Source: Branchiostoma floridae
Lineage: Eukaryota; Chordata; Leptocardii; Amphioxiformes; Branchiostomatidae
Assembly: GCF_000003815.2 (NCBI RefSeq)
Contig: NC_049995.1
Span: 13,542,062-13,603,566 of the forward strand
Direction: 5' to 3'
DNA: 61,505 nt
Below are positions 23,601 through 38,600 of this stretch, in pieces (position 1 is the first letter of the stretch; each line of letters opens with the position of its first letter). The position numbers and the translations under genes are program-made. The notes under the pieces were generated by a model. The model saw nothing but the letters and a program-made list of their open reading frames with translations. It was not told the origin of the DNA and searched no databases.

Positions 23601-26600
23601 ACTACCTGGAAATGTAAGAAAGTTTTGACTTACCTCGCGTGCTTTCCTCTCCAGCTCTCTTTTTTCCTTCAACCACGCGTTCTTGTCCTGACCACCGTGC
23701 AGTTCGTTAGTGCTGGTCTGATCGATGTCCATGGCATCGTTTCGCTCGTCTTCCTCCTTCTCCTCGTCGTCCAGACCCTCTTTAAGACGATTGTCGATCT
23801 CAAGACTTCCCTTCTCGCTCATATCCATGAATTCATGCCCGTCCGTGTCGCTGCGCGCCTCGCCTGAGGCCTCCACTCGGTCCGCTTCTTGTTTTCTGGT
23901 TTCGCAGTGGTCGGGGTGGCGCTGGGTCGCTCCGCTCGGAGCCTCGCTCTATATTTGGGAAGAGAAGAAGAAACGCATTCCAGGGGCTGTAGTCTCTCTA
24001 CAGGGGCAGACTGATGAGAGTCCCCGCCTTGGACTATTCAAACACAAGCCCGCGAGCCGCGCGCGCACGCAGGCGACATTACAAAAATAATAAAACAATA
24101 ACGCACCGTGTTAATGAGCAATTAAGTCAGAAATTAGACTTCAAAACGACCGCTTTGTTTACTGTTAGCCTTTCGCCACTTAGCGAAGCGATAAGTAGGA
24201 GAAAACGTCGCTATTTAGGAGAAATTTACAACCCTGATTAAGGTTGGGGTTAGACGTTAAGTCTCGGGCAGTCCTCACCCGCTCAACCCGACCTTACGTG
24301 CCTTCAGGTTAGCCCGGAGCCCTGACTGTGTATCCTGAACATTCCGAGTCTTCCCTTCCCAATAACCCAACCTCACCTCCACCGCCAAATACAGACCTAG
24401 CACACAAACATCAGACGACGACTTGTCTACTACTTCCTTCTTAATCTTAACCCACTCGTCTACTAACCTCACAATAAAGCAGAGAAGTGGAGGTCATGTC
24501 TCATCAGAACACTTCTGATATCCCCGATGATGTGCACTTGGCCTTGGTGCATCGCTCTTTACTTGTATATATACCAGTGTTGATGAGTTGTCCCACTATG
24601 AGGGATACGTGCCAAACATAGATCCTATTTTCATGTTGTTTAGTACCCGGGCCTCACGTCCCGAAGGTCATCGAATCTGGCTGGAATTGGAAGCTTGTGA
24701 CAGGCCTTGATAAAGCCGGAGTTGACGGGCCGTCATGAACTATGCAAAACGCTTCACCGTAACTTGACGATATTAGAGCTATGCTAAAGCCATTAGCCTT
24801 GAGACACCTCCAGTAAGGGAGGTTCAAGAGTCTTGAAGTAAAACCAAGTCTTGGTGTTCACAGTGCAATAATATTTCTTTGATTCGAAAGTTGCGGAGTG
24901 AAAAATGATTATCAGAAAAGCGTTTTCTTTGGGTCAAATGAACATGTGCTTGATTAAGAGACAAAATCTCAAATAGGTGTTAATGTCATTAAATACTTTC
25001 ACTCCTTTATACAATGTAACTAAAGTTAATTTTAGCTCATACTGAACAGAAGTGGTCCAAGGATGCTCAAACATACGTCTCCGGAAGCTTTTCTATACTC
25101 TTCGTTATTGTTACTTCTAACATTGTTCAAATAAACAAACAATTCTTGAGATATTTTATTCGAAGAGAGGCATGGAAGCGTGACTTCTTGAAACTTCCGA
25201 TCAAAATAGAAATGTTTGAACGTAATCCCGTAATCGTTGGAAAAATTGCAAAACCGTGTCTGCTTATGTGTCAAAACCTTGCAATCTATTAATCTCACTC
25301 CATTGTTGTTTGCCCTCTATAAGGCCGCACTTACTGTTATATAGATGTTCAACAGAATTTACGACGATCACTTGTAAATACTTTACTCCGACACGTTTTG
25401 GTACGAGCTATTCAGGCGCTAGTGTATGCAGGTGTAGGGCTACATGTGGGGCAGCTATAAAGGGTAGAGTGATCCCCAAATCATTTAGGACAAGAGATGT
25501 ACCATCTGCTGTTAGAATCTAGAACAGCTTTAAACTTGCAATGTCACATACCTTACTGGGAAGGGCACCCTGTTCAACTCCCTACCTTTTCGTTATTATG
25601 AATCATTTTAGTGTTCAATTCAATGCCTCTTTTTGCTTTATGGTATATGATTTGTGATGGACATAACTAGGACACATCATGCCCTTGCACAGAATTTTTA
25701 CAAGGTTAGCTGCTGTCCTTTCAAGGCAGAAACAAAGCTACGCCGATACATCATCAGCGCGCATGTGCAGTAACGCTTACGATTTGTTATAGATTTACAC
25801 TAACTTTATGCCTTTTTTCGTTATATATAGGCAAAGTCTTTCATTGAACTATTAGTAAAGTTGTATGCTTTGTGAACTTAAGAATCTAGAACACTACAGA
25901 GTAGTCACACGTAAAGTGACATTTTGTTAAATGTTGACATCGACAGAATACATACTTTAATATGTCACTCTAGGAAAAAATTAACTCTCATGTAAAGAAC
26001 ACATAATTCTCCCTAGAAATGAAACACCACCAGAATACACAATAGATGAGCCAGGAAAGAGTTCCCACGGTTTCATAATGAACATCGGTGTCAGCATGCA
26101 GACCTCAGTCGCCCGGAGCTACTGTCAGTTCTCATATCCGGGCCAAAGTTACAGAGATCCAGTCCTCTGTCCTGACTTTTGTAAATAAAGCTGCAGACAT
26201 AACTTTACCGAAGGCTTTGATAGTAAATCTAAAGTAGTAAAGAAGTAGAAAATGGCAACACAAACATTTTATCGTATTGTGCAAAGCTGCAAACTACAGG
26301 GATTGAGCTGGCAGTCATTCCTCATTGTTTTGTTTCCCGGTATATTTTTCCTATAGGAAGACAACATTATGACACTGGCATTGTATTTCACATTTCTAAA
26401 CACCAGGGCCATTGTGATTAGAGGATACGTAGTTGATATCGTTAGAAAAGTGACGTCATGAAAGATGGCTGTCTTACGATTTGTGAAGAAGACACGTAAG
26501 AAATTATATCTATCAGGGGCCAGGCACATCAACTACGTAACATTATCTAACCATTTTGTTATCGTGTGTAATATCATGAGGACACCAGACGTCATAAATC

Positions 26601-29600
26601 ATCGTGTAGTCTGTCGTTCAAGGCCTAGGCCAAAAAATCCATGTTTACTGTTTCCCTACCGGTCGTTGAGGAACCTGCAGACCCTAGCCTTTTTAAGATC
26701 TGCCCCTGGCAGGGAACATAACTTTTTCGATCTAACAGAGGAGTTTCGCAGTGGGGGTTTCATGTGTTGTTTGCTGTCCTGTGAAAAGCATGCACAGTAA
26801 TTTGTTAACTGATGAACATTCTTTGAAAGGCAGGCTACATAGTGACATTTGGGAACTAACAGGGATGAAACAGGAAACACAAAATGTTTTCCCTAGGCCT
26901 AAAGTAGGTAAATGTTTAGTTTATTTTTTTAAGAGAGAAAGATCCATGATAACAAATATTGGTTGGTTTAGATTTGCGTGTGACACAAAACGTTTATTGA
27001 TTGGGCTGAAAAAAACAACTGCGAAGGTATTTTCTGACAATTTCGTCATTGATCATAACATCTTTCGACTCCTTACCATATACCGTAGTCTATCTTTCAA
27101 GAATGATAGGTAGATAGATAGCATTATGTTCGGTAGAAGTAGAAAGGCTTTTAATGATAGCGGTTAAGTAGCTTGACATTTTGTAAAAGGACACAATTTA
27201 GAATTTTATTAGGAGCAACATTGTCTGACAAATTCATCATTGTTTATAGCACGATAGGTAGAGACGACATTATCTGACTATTTCGTCATTGTTTACAACA
27301 TGATGTTGAGTGCACCATGGCATCGATCATTCTATAACCTGACTTGTTGTTGGCTTTTATCCAACACTGTTGGACACACAGCTGCTATAACCAACCCTTT
27401 GGCAAAGACATTCCCCCCTCTTAGCAACTAATATGACTTAATCTCTCTTTACGACCAACAATACAGTGTTCCTCATTATCGGAAAAACTTGCCGAAGTGC
27501 CCCTGGCTTAAGAGTCATTATCCCGAAGTGCCTTCTGGTTCGGTAGATAAAACTGTCTGTATGATTGATGTTGTTTGGTACGAACTTGAACTAGAGCTCT
27601 GTAGAAGCCTTGGGAAAAGCAGTCCGCATGATCCTAGGGAAAACATACCGGGGTAAAAATATACTGTACTTGCAGCAGGGGGTCTTGGCAACTGTTAGTT
27701 CGTAATAGCGGATAAAGCGGTTGTTCAACTGCTAATGGTGGTTGTTTATATCGATAATTCTTAGCGAAAACATCTGATATAAGGAAAACAGTTCGCACTG
27801 TTTTCAATCAGATATCAAGAGTAGGCATTAATATACAAATAGAAACGTTTCAGTTGCTTATAAGAACATAAATGCTGCAAGAATTGTGATGTTAAGCTAA
27901 AGTGTTTATTAAAAGAAAATGTATCTATTGTGTTTTCAAATGTTCTGCTCAGCACGACGTCGACGGGTCCAGTGTTTTTAAAATTATTAACTATAAACTA
28001 TAAGCAAAATTCTAGCCATAAAATACAAAATAAATTATCAAACATGACCCTCTAATTGTACATTTATACCTACTGTTTGCACTGATAATGAGCTAAAATT
28101 TATAAAACAGGCGTTACAAGCTGTATTTTCGATGATTATAAACATAAGTAAGACCCTCTTTATGTAACCTTTAAGTTATATTACACTTTGTCTTCAATGT
28201 TTTTTTCCAGATATTACGTGTTTATGTGCACGGATACATAACAGTTGATACGATACTTATAACACCTATAAATCATTACGTCATTCTTCTTGTATGACGG
28301 ACGAAGTCATCTAAGGACATTGAACTTGGCTTCTTGGAAGAATACGAGCGGTAACTATGATTGCAATATGCGATAGGCTGCATTTGTATACATTACTTAC
28401 TTAGTCCAAGCTCCTGCGAGAAACAGTTGCTAGAGACTAATCCACAGCACTTAGTACTCAATGGCTCTTATTTAGCATCTTGCAGCCATAAGGCATTCTT
28501 TATCATAACTGTTTTATTACGAAAGATGTTACACGAAATATGCGAAAAACCCCTAGAGACTTTATTGATACTAATTTATTTCATAATCTATTCCATAAAC
28601 ATGACCTCAATTACATAAAAAGTACTAGTAATGATGTGTTATTAGCAACAATATAACTGAAAGCAACTTAAAGCACGTGATCATATACCGACAAACTGAA
28701 GCGGTTAGAGAGTCAACAACAACAACAACAATATAACAAACAAAAATATTTTTCAAACAACAGTGCTATGACTGGAATCATCATAGTAAGTTGGTTTTAC
28801 GAATTATTCGACTTCAAAACAGCAACAGCGAATTTGTAATATAAAACACGACACGCTATAGATACGTACTTATGGATTGGATTTCTGCAAATTTGATCGT
28901 TTTGTTACTTTTACGACGGGCGACAGAATCGGTTTTATTTATCATATTTTAGTGGCTGATACTTGAACTAAAACTTCTGTATCCAGTAACATTCAAAGTA
29001 CGATGTATATCAAAAAGATAGGTAAAGTTTCTGAAAAAAAAATTGTCAGTGTGGGCATGACAGCTGCCGCAAAACGTAGAACTACGTGCAAAGCTCATCG
29101 CTTTCGGAAACCCAGGGTTTCTGATACATTATTCGTAACCCTTAATAGAAACTTAGTTTATAGGAGCCGAATTTAATCTACTTCAGACTTTATTTGTGCT
29201 ATCAAATGTTACACGTAAACCCATCGTTTGAAACAGCTGTCTCCAGATTAGCCTTTACAAGCCACTCTCAGCATGTGTCTTCCGGTATTGCTGTATTTTT
29301 GGGACTCTTTCAAAGTGCACTGACATTCAATGCTATCTTATTTAATCTAATGAACTCAAGTAGCACTCTTTGCGTGTAAAATGTGTCCTCTCATCATTCT
29401 TACAAGGTAACCACCTATGGAAAAGTTCTTTGACATCTGTTTTATTACTCATGTTCGTCCTTCCTTATACGTACTACCCCTTTTCACTAGGACGGCGCTC
29501 TCGCCGCGCTCTCTCTGCGAAGTTAAATTTGACATATCGCTCAACGAATTGCATAGAAAAGAATCGAATGTTTTTACAATTTCTGTGTTTTGTTGTCTTT

Positions 29601-32600
29601 TCTGTCACACTTTTACGTTTTGTATGATATATCCAATGTGAAAAAAATGTTACACATATCCTAGGTCGCAGTGAGAGCGCAGCGCGATCGCCGTCTAGTG
29701 GAAAGGCTTACAACAATGCTAGTCAATGTCAGAACCCCCCCCCCCCCCGTGCAAGCAATGTCACGTCACATGATGAAACCCTGTGACCTTCCACCCGGAG
29801 AACATCAATCAAATCTGGTGACGTATCTAGAGTATGTGCACATATCGGGAATATCTACGGGACTGACTTTCAAAGAAAAACTTCAGCAGGAGGCTCACTG
29901 AGATCAATGGCCACGGCAAATTGGGATGGATGTGGTAGCGTCATGGGAATTTAATATCTAGGATAATCTCATAAGAAAACAACATTCTATTCCCAAGATA
30001 ACGTACAAAACTATTCACTTATCTAATGTAGATAGACCCAAAAGTTTTAGAAGGATCAATGTTTACAAAATGCCAAGCCATTTCTACGCTTAGCTGCACA
30101 GATTTCCATTACGATGTGTTGGCGTTATTGGAATTTAATATCTAGGATAATGTCATGAGGAAGCAACTACACTCTATTCTAAGAGAAATGCACAAAGAAT
30201 AAAATGTAGATGGACCCAAAAACTTGATGAGGATTCATGTTTCTAAAATGCAATGCCTACGATTAGTGAAGGAATGTACAAAGAATAAGTCACTCATTAA
30301 TGTAGAAAAGGAACAAATACTTGAGAAGAAACTATATCTAAGAAATGTCAACCCTTTCTACGCATAGATGGACATACTTCCATTATGTCCAGCAAAGTAA
30401 GTATTCCTTTAATGATTACCATGCGCTATGTAGACTATGGGGTATCTTTTTACATTACATGCGTCATTGAGTGTCCGGACTTTTAGTTCACATCAATGCC
30501 TAACATTTGTGATGTTTAAAGTTTGTCTCAAAATCATCTGGTGAGATTAGTTTCAATGAAAAGTGGGGAGACGAGGAATCATACGTGGTGGGTAAGTTAC
30601 TTATCAAAATGGAAGAACCCAACCAAGTTATGAGGGTCAAATTTAACTTTCAAAAGTATCAAAGTCTTTCTATGCATAGCTGCAAAGCTTTCCGTTGGGT
30701 CAAGCAAAGTATGTCTTCTTTTAACGATCACCATGTAGGCTTTAAGCATTTTCTACTTTGCATACTTCAATGACAATCCAGGCTTTTAGTTCATATTGCT
30801 ACCTAACATTTTTGACCTTGAAAGTTTTCCTTGACATAATCTGATGAGATAAGTTCCAACTACAAATCACATAATAGGAAATATAAGATGCGATAAAGAA
30901 CATTCAAGCATCCAAATCTTGCTGGTCAAATCAGTTCTAAGTCCATGATCGTCTGAAAACACGTCAATCACCATTCGCGCGGGAATCGTGACAGGCGGTG
31001 TTTGACATTTGACGCAGACGAGATTAAAGGCTTACGGTCCCTTCATGCCGTGTTGACCCATCCTCTATATTTGCTGGATCACATGCTGACAGGATAAGCA
31101 AGCACACAGTCGTTTCCCTGGGGACTCTTTAAAATTTTCTGTGCTAACTAGGCGTAGTCTGATCAAAGGGTGTAGACATGGTTACTTTTGAACCCTTGCA
31201 TGTACAGTTCAAGCCATGGCTGTTTGATCTATTCTGAAAAAAAAAAGAAATAGAAAACCTTCTATGTGCTTTAAAAAATAAGTTATCTGTTAGCAGTTCC
31301 ACTGTCCTTTGTTTTACGTTCAAAGTTGAATACGTTCAAAATTTAGGAAATCTTTTGTTTTCAACTTTGTTGCATTCATTATCCATCAATGTCTTTATTT
31401 ACCATGCAACATTTACTAGGATATGAGATTACAGATGGGCTCCTAGATAGGGAACGAATCCAAGAAAAACGTAGTTTTGCTCAACATGACGGCCTGCTTC
31501 GATGTATTTTAGACCTAATTGTGACTTCTGTGCCCATTGCCGGGTTAGCTATAGCTGTTTACTGAAAATTAGTTTCCATTATCAGTTTTGAGTTATTGCT
31601 TCCTTTCCTGTGTAGCATCACTACAGTTTTAGTCACCAAGAGTTACTCAAATGTTATCAACGTTGTAACAATACTCCTACCAGCTTTATACATAACAAGA
31701 TCTTCTGTCCTTGTCTTTTATCAATCATCGATGTCATATCATGTTGATGGGCGTATCATGATGATAGTACGTGAGCTTTAGGCGTTAAAGTATGTTACTG
31801 TTACAACTCTGTAAACTTTCGGGTCGTTTTGTATACAGTAGACATTTGACATATACTTCAGTGCCCCGCCTGAGATATGACCTTCTAAAGCATGTCTGAT
31901 AAAAGAACAGGGTGATTTACCAAGCATTCGACTAATTCGGGAGACAGTATGGTAGCATACTCCACGTGCCAACAGTGGGCAACTAAAGTCTTTCAGCCTT
32001 GCAGAGACTTTTATATCGCAATAGTAAACGGCTTCAAATACTATAACGCCATCTGTAGCTTATTTTAAAAGCACAAATACACACTCACTATAAACGGGCA
32101 CTACGTGATGCTTTGATTGTGATTTATGTACATGTGAAGGACGTAGAGCCTTAATTGAATCGCCAGCCCTCAGATCCGTTTGACCTGGTAAAGCTACTTT
32201 TAGATAGTCAAACTAACAAGTTAAGTACTACAAATTCAGCAACTCCTTTTATTAACTTATAACACTTAAAGCGTGGCGAATGATTGGTATTTTATTTTGA
32301 TTTATGTTGCAGTGGTGGGATCATTATTTAACTGTAAGCTCCTGACTAGGGTTGAGTACGGGTACAGAAAATTCAGGTTCAGGTACGACTCAGGTTCAGA
32401 AATCAGGTCTTATAGTTATCGTAACTGTTTTTCCCCTTGCAAAATGCCCCTTTTTTGTTTGTCATAAATACTCTTTGTTAAAACTATACTTTTCTTTGTT
32501 TGCATGGCAGTTGTGGACTTATAAAAACTCAATATTGCTTCTGCCTCAGTCATCAAGTACTACAACTGTGACCGCTGTTCCTTTTAAAGCTGCAATTAAC

Positions 32601-35600
32601 ACATAACCCCAAACGTGCCGACAAAGTGACGCTTTCATGCTGATTTACGAGGTTATAGGATTTATGTAGTCGCTACGGCCATTACTTTTTAGCGACAACA
32701 TGAAGTTATTTGGGTTCGCATGTGTGAAGGACAAGTATTTTAAGAACTGGTTATTTTGTGTTCAAGGGTACGCCCTAAAGCTTTTTTCCCAACATTGTCA
32801 CTATGGTCACGGAAAACGACTATTTCAAATCACAAGGTACAAGGTGCCAAACGTTTTGATTGTAATATTTGAAAGTTTCTGAAATGTTATAATGTGACAT
32901 GTACGTGATTTTTCTACGTAACCTTTGCTCCGTCCCAAATTGTGTGTTACATGTCTACGTAGGATTCCGGTTGAACCATCATGCCCTAATACACTTTCAT
33001 CTCACTGTCACTGCACTAGTGCTCTTTAGGGTGTGGCTTGACTTGACATGGACATGCATCAAGCACTCCTCTATACATTCAGACGTATCTATCAAGAGTG
33101 TTTTAAAGAACATGGGGCCCTTATAGCTGACGTCACTGTACACGGAAGTCCGTGACAGAAAATACTTATGGCCTTCGAATGTACTACTTTAAGAAACATT
33201 TCCTCCGTTCCAATATAATTTTTCATCGCTGCTTTTTTAGTTACTTAAGGTTCACCTCAGGACAAGGCTCGTGGAGTCACTCATGCGTTTTGAGCTTATA
33301 ATACTGGATTATGAAGAAATATGTTGTTTACCATGGACTTGAAAAGATTTAGATTGAACCCCACATGGAAGCAATTCCGCGGAAGCTTGTTCCATAACTA
33401 AGAAAGAAGCTGAAGATGTCCTAGAGGACTTAATAATTATGTGCTGCATTGTATTTTTAAATATCACAGATATAACAGCTTATTTTGTTTTTTTCAAGAC
33501 ACTCCCAGCCCTGGTATAACAATATCTGGAAGTATTTACGTGAAGATAATCAAAAACGAGGCACATCATATCCAGTGCGACTTATCATCAGACGAACAAA
33601 ATAACAAACATACTTGCCCTTCAACAGGCGCCATTGGTGGTCAAAACAAAATTTATTGTTTTCTTTTTTCAAAGATTTCTGCTCTGGCTTTTATATCTGG
33701 CAAGACAGAAATAGTTTGACTGCTACATTTGGAAATACTTCAGTGTGATTGAATATCACTTTACAGACGTATATATACATGTATACACAATATATTCTAG
33801 CAAAATGAATTGTTACGTACAATTTCCACATGTAGATTTTAACATCCACAACATATTTTAACAGTTTTGACATTTTATTATGTTCATGTTCTACGGCTAT
33901 TTTATCATTATTTTTATCATCATCATTGTTATATATTACAATTTAGACACATAGCTATAGATTAGAGAGGTATGGCTGTTCAATTGTCGAACATGGTCTC
34001 AAACAATTTAAGCAAATATTAGTCAAGAATGTTTATGTATGATATTTTCAGTCAAGGCGTTATGTTCCGTCTAAAATGTGTGCTTTTTACACATTAGTGG
34101 CAACGGGGATCTAGCTGGCGATTCTGTTGCAAAGTAGGCGTGGCACTTAAGTAGGTTATCTACAAGTACTTAAAGTTTAACAAGGAGATGAGAGCACTTC
34201 TTATATTCGTGATGAATATTCGTGACAAAAAGGTACTGACATATGTTGACCTTCATCTTGACCTTTATCTAGAAAAACCTTGGGAAGACGTATTTGTCGT
34301 AAGAAATAGATATTTGAAGATATTTTAAGTATCAGAATGCGGCTGTACGCTTTTACAAGATTGGTTGGTAGTTTCGTTCGTGAGACGGCCTATGTCCGGG
34401 AATTTGAAATATTGGCAATACGCATGTATCCTTAAACTGTTTATTGATATAGACCTAAAATGAAACACGGGACCTGTATATAGTATACCTATGCAAATTA
34501 ATTTGTAACCTTAGTGAAGCATTAAGAAGAACAAACTACAGAGAAGAGTAAGAAGACGGTTGTCAGATCTGTAGTGTCCATGCGGTCAAATAGTTACAGT
34601 AAGGGGCAGCTGACGGATGAGACAAAACTTGCTAAACAGTAACCATATGGTTCAAAGCTCATCTTTGTTAAAGTATGATACCTTTATTCTGCACACCTTA
34701 AGCGAAGGTACTCTTAACATTACTCTTAGAGTTACCTTGCCGGAGGTCTCGCCTCGCAGTTCGTCTTTAGCTGACGCCACGTCAGAAGACGTCTTACAGT
34801 TTTTGTCTTTATTTGTGTCAAGATCATCGCTGACCTGCGTCATCAACGTCTCTAGGATTTTCTTCATCTCCGCATCCGCCATTCGACCTTCTTGGAGAGT
34901 TTCTTCGATAAGAGAAGCACTTCCTTGGACCTCCTTCTCGTAAGGGATCGTGCCAGGTGTTAAAGTGTCAGAAAAGGCGAGTTGAGCGATGGTGGTGCAC
35001 AATTCGCGCAAACGGTCAAGTTCGTACGAAAGCTGAAAGTTCTGAACAGTCCACTCAATCTCTCTCACTTCAAGTTCGTCTTGAAGTTTTAAGTTTTCTG
35101 CAAAGAGGTGAACTAGGTCTAAGTGTTCACATGGGTAAACCTCCACTGATGGAGTTATGAAGGAATGCGCAAGGCCCTCGACTTCCTCTTCAGCAGCGGA
35201 ATTTGACAAGGAAATTGTTTCTAAATGTTGGGATTCCGACGACGAGCCATCCACGTTTTCGAAAGCGCCATCTGCAGCTACTGTGTCTGTTTGATGTTCC
35301 GACTCACGCACATTTATGTCACTATCTTTGATACTATTTGTTGTATTCTGGACGGCAACAGCGAAGGTTTGACTGCATTCCTCGCGATTGTGGCAAAAGC
35401 AACCTTTGCTACCAACAAGGACCTCTTTGTCATCATTTTGAAGCGGTGGATCCGGAGCTTCAGGAACATCATTGCGATGTGGATCCATTCCGCTCGTGTC
35501 TTGCTTGGGTTCGGTTTCAGAAGCTTTAGTCGGCACCATTAGTTTGGAATTCTCGCTGCATTCCTGGAAATTCGTAGATTCCCGGAACGGAATTCTGTCC

Positions 35601-38600
35601 CTGTCGGCAGCCGGCTGGACAAAACAGTCGGCCATCTCCTCTATAGCCCGCACAAGATTCTGCAGGGACACATATGTTCGACTATACATCTGAAGTAGAT
35701 TTTGTTGTTCTTTGATGGTTTCAGGATGTGTTTCTGATGGTCTTTGGGCATCGTTGGTGTCGGAAATGTTGCTTTGGCTTAGCATTGTTTCTATGCTAGC
35801 CATGTGCTGCCGCAAGCTTGAACTGTTTGTGGATATCAGTGCGCAATGGTGGTAGAGTGATTGCAGTACTGTCTCGGCTTGTCCATGGTGGTCGTCTTTC
35901 TGTAGAACATGGACAACATGCACGGTTATAGCTTTCTTATCCTGGCACCTTCAACATTACCAAAAGATAACTTACGACAAAGAAGACACGCAGTTACCTT
36001 TTTTTATTAGAAAATTGCAATTGATTATCATGGTAATAAACCAATTGCATGACTGTGTGTTTTACCTCATTTTTCTGTTCCTGAGTTTCTTCACAAAGCG
36101 CCCTGTACTCGGTACACACTTTGTGTAAGCGGTCACAGTGATGCTGCAGTTCATCAGCTGTACGCACGATGGCGCTCCAATCAGGCAAATCATCTGCGAG
36201 ACTGCCGTTTTTATCTTTGAGGTCCGAAGTTTGCGCTGAGCAATCCAAGAGCAGTTTTCTCGTTTCTTCAACCTGCAAGTGAGATTTCAAACATATACAT
36301 AGAATCAAACTTGGAGTAGACCATTAACATATAATAACATGCTTTACTATGTAAAATCCACCTTTGTCAGAGCTGGCTGACTTTCTGATGCTGAACATGA
36401 TCAAAAGGAAATCACATTTAATATATTATCAATTAACGTTAGAAATATAGCAGTATACGAGCATCAAAACTGCACAGGCTTCTCTCAATGTTTACCTTAG
36501 AGAGGCTCTCTTGCAACATTTGTAGTTTCTCCCCAGACAAAGGCACTTGCTTCAAGTCAGCATTTACAACGGCAGCCAGTTCCAATGGTGACGAGGTAGT
36601 CTCTGATGACGTCATAATCAGACGAGATCGTCCGCCATGTTGTTCTACTATCCCAGAATCCCCGTTTGTCTCACAGTTACAGTCTTCAGAATTGTCAGGG
36701 AGGTTCGTCTAAACAGGTGTAATCCAGATAAAAAGAACGAAAAGAGAACAGAGACTCAAATAAGATGAAGAAAATGTAAAGAAAGTGATTAAGATATAAG
36801 AAAAGAATATTCTTAAAATATTGACAATGACAATGGATTATAACAAAAACAAGACGGATATAAGACAAAGAACGAAAATCGTAGAGAGATTGATGTAAGA
36901 AAGCGAGTAAAGTAGCAATAAAACTAAGAACAGAATAACAAACGGGGGGATAAACTGGGAAGAAGATAAAGATTAACAACGTTAATCCCACACCCTCTTT
37001 ACCACCCTGAAAAACGATTTCACCTCAAAGTAAAAGTATAAAAATTCAGAGCGCATAAACAAGTGTCTGATGTGCATTTTACGGCAAAATAATTATACCG
37101 TGCTTTGTATTCGGGGCTTATACATTAACATCCGATTGTTGCTGAGTTTGCAGTAGCCCAGGTTGGGGTTGGTCCTGGGAAGTACGGCAGGTTAGGCCAC
37201 ATAGACTCGATTTTATGGATGCTACATTTACCTATTGGAATTATCTGAATCTAAAAATGATATTTAGTATGGCCTATATGTGTCTTTAAAGTCTCATAAA
37301 CCCCTGTCGCTGCTCCTAAGCTTTATCAATGGTCATGTTATTTACTAAGACAATAGGTTTTCGTGCTGGTGTTGGCAAGTTGGCTGTAACAGGCAGTATA
37401 CCATGGTAACATGGACAATGATTTGCACAAAATTATAGAATATTCCTTCATGGATTCGTTAAGGCTATGTACCCTCGTGCATGTATCGTACTGGCCTTTA
37501 TGTTGAGGGCAGTCTATCATAAAAAATAGCAGCCTAACATTCTGCAAGACGGATGAATAGCTGTATCGACATGTATCGAGTGATGAGCCATATATGAGTG
37601 TAGAGAATAGTCATCCATAAAATCGAGTTTGGGCGGCATGTATGATAGATGTGTAGGGGTAGCCAGATAGAGACATTCAGTACCATTAGAACTCGCTAGG
37701 TGTGAGATCCACGTCTGCTCTGCAAAGATCAGAGTGAGGTCAGAGGTTAGTGTAGAGGTCATAGGTCAGTAGGAGGACGACAGGTCATTTGCTGACCGGA
37801 ATCGAACAGACCCGTAGGAAGTATTCTTTGTAATTTCACACACTCGTACTAGCTTTGCAATACCCAAGTATATTTCCATTGAACCCGGGTTTAAGATTGC
37901 TACTAATCAACGGTCACGTGATGTCATGCACCAACTCACGCGAGACCAACGTGAACATAAGAGATGATACCTTTCTTCCTAAAATATATTTTATAGAGTT
38001 AAACCAAGGAGGTCAACCTCCTTGGTTAAACAAAGGTCAGTATATTTTAGGTTTGCAGAAAAGACTTGGGTAACTGCAAAACCAGTTGGTAAATCATAAT
38101 CATCACAGACTAAATATAACTGTTAAGATGACACAGATGTTGAACAACGATGATAGACAATATCATGAGTAAACGTTAGTGACACAAAATATTACAGATG
38201 AAACATCTTGTTCTTACAGACGATGAAACACAACGTGAAGGCAGTGTTTGTATTTCTACTTACATGAAAGAAGACAAAAACAAATGTTTTCTTTTCTTCT
38301 TACTTTCGTCTTGTCCTGAGCTATCATGTCCTTCAGAGCCTTGCTTCTGGTAGACTTCTGGGTAGGGCTGCCAACTTTGGAAGACTTGCCCTTCTTCTTC
38401 TCGTCGCTAGGAGGCGTCATGGCACTGGCGGTGTCGTCACGGGTCGGCTGTTTCCGCCACCGGACTTCCTCCCCTTCTTTTATTAGTCCCGCTTCAGTCT
38501 TGAGGATTCTGAGTTCTTCCGCCATGACAGTGAGCTCTTTCTCCTGTCGCTTACAGACCTCGTCCTTCTGGTCAAGGCAGGTTTGAAGGTACTCTGAAAT

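Larger units (their letters stand above)
18153..23633 (-). other. MTCL1: Intron 9 of the MTCL-like gene (5.5 kb)
   Basis: Contains a MITE-like element (19045-19280) set in a short tandem repeat (19012-19560). The rest (19.6-23.6 kb) is unique-looking AT-rich DNA with no exon I can support on either strand. Confidence 0.6.
23949..34735 (-). other. MTCL1: Intron 8 of the MTCL-like gene (10.8 kb)
   Basis: AT-rich. It holds a MITE (29479-29706), an approximately 0.9-kb degenerate tandem repeat field (29920-30860) and short repeats at 27030-27310 (core TCTGACAAATTCATCATTG and relatives). CpG-rich sequence next to exon 9 (23.9-24.1 kb) could mark an internal promoter, but no first exon was seen. 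Scattered open frames are not supported. Confidence 0.55.

Noticed and set aside
23900-24110. Internal CpG-rich promoter near MTCL-like exon 9
   Set aside because: Only composition supports it; no alternative first exon or start codon was found.
26465-27113. Two overlapping plus-strand open frames of 111 and 120 codons
   Set aside because: No similarity recognised, low-complexity intron context, no splice sites that join them.
27784-27805. 9-bp hairpin GAAAACAGT..ACTGTTTTC
   Set aside because: Short isolated hairpin in an intron without flanking promoter or conservation evidence.
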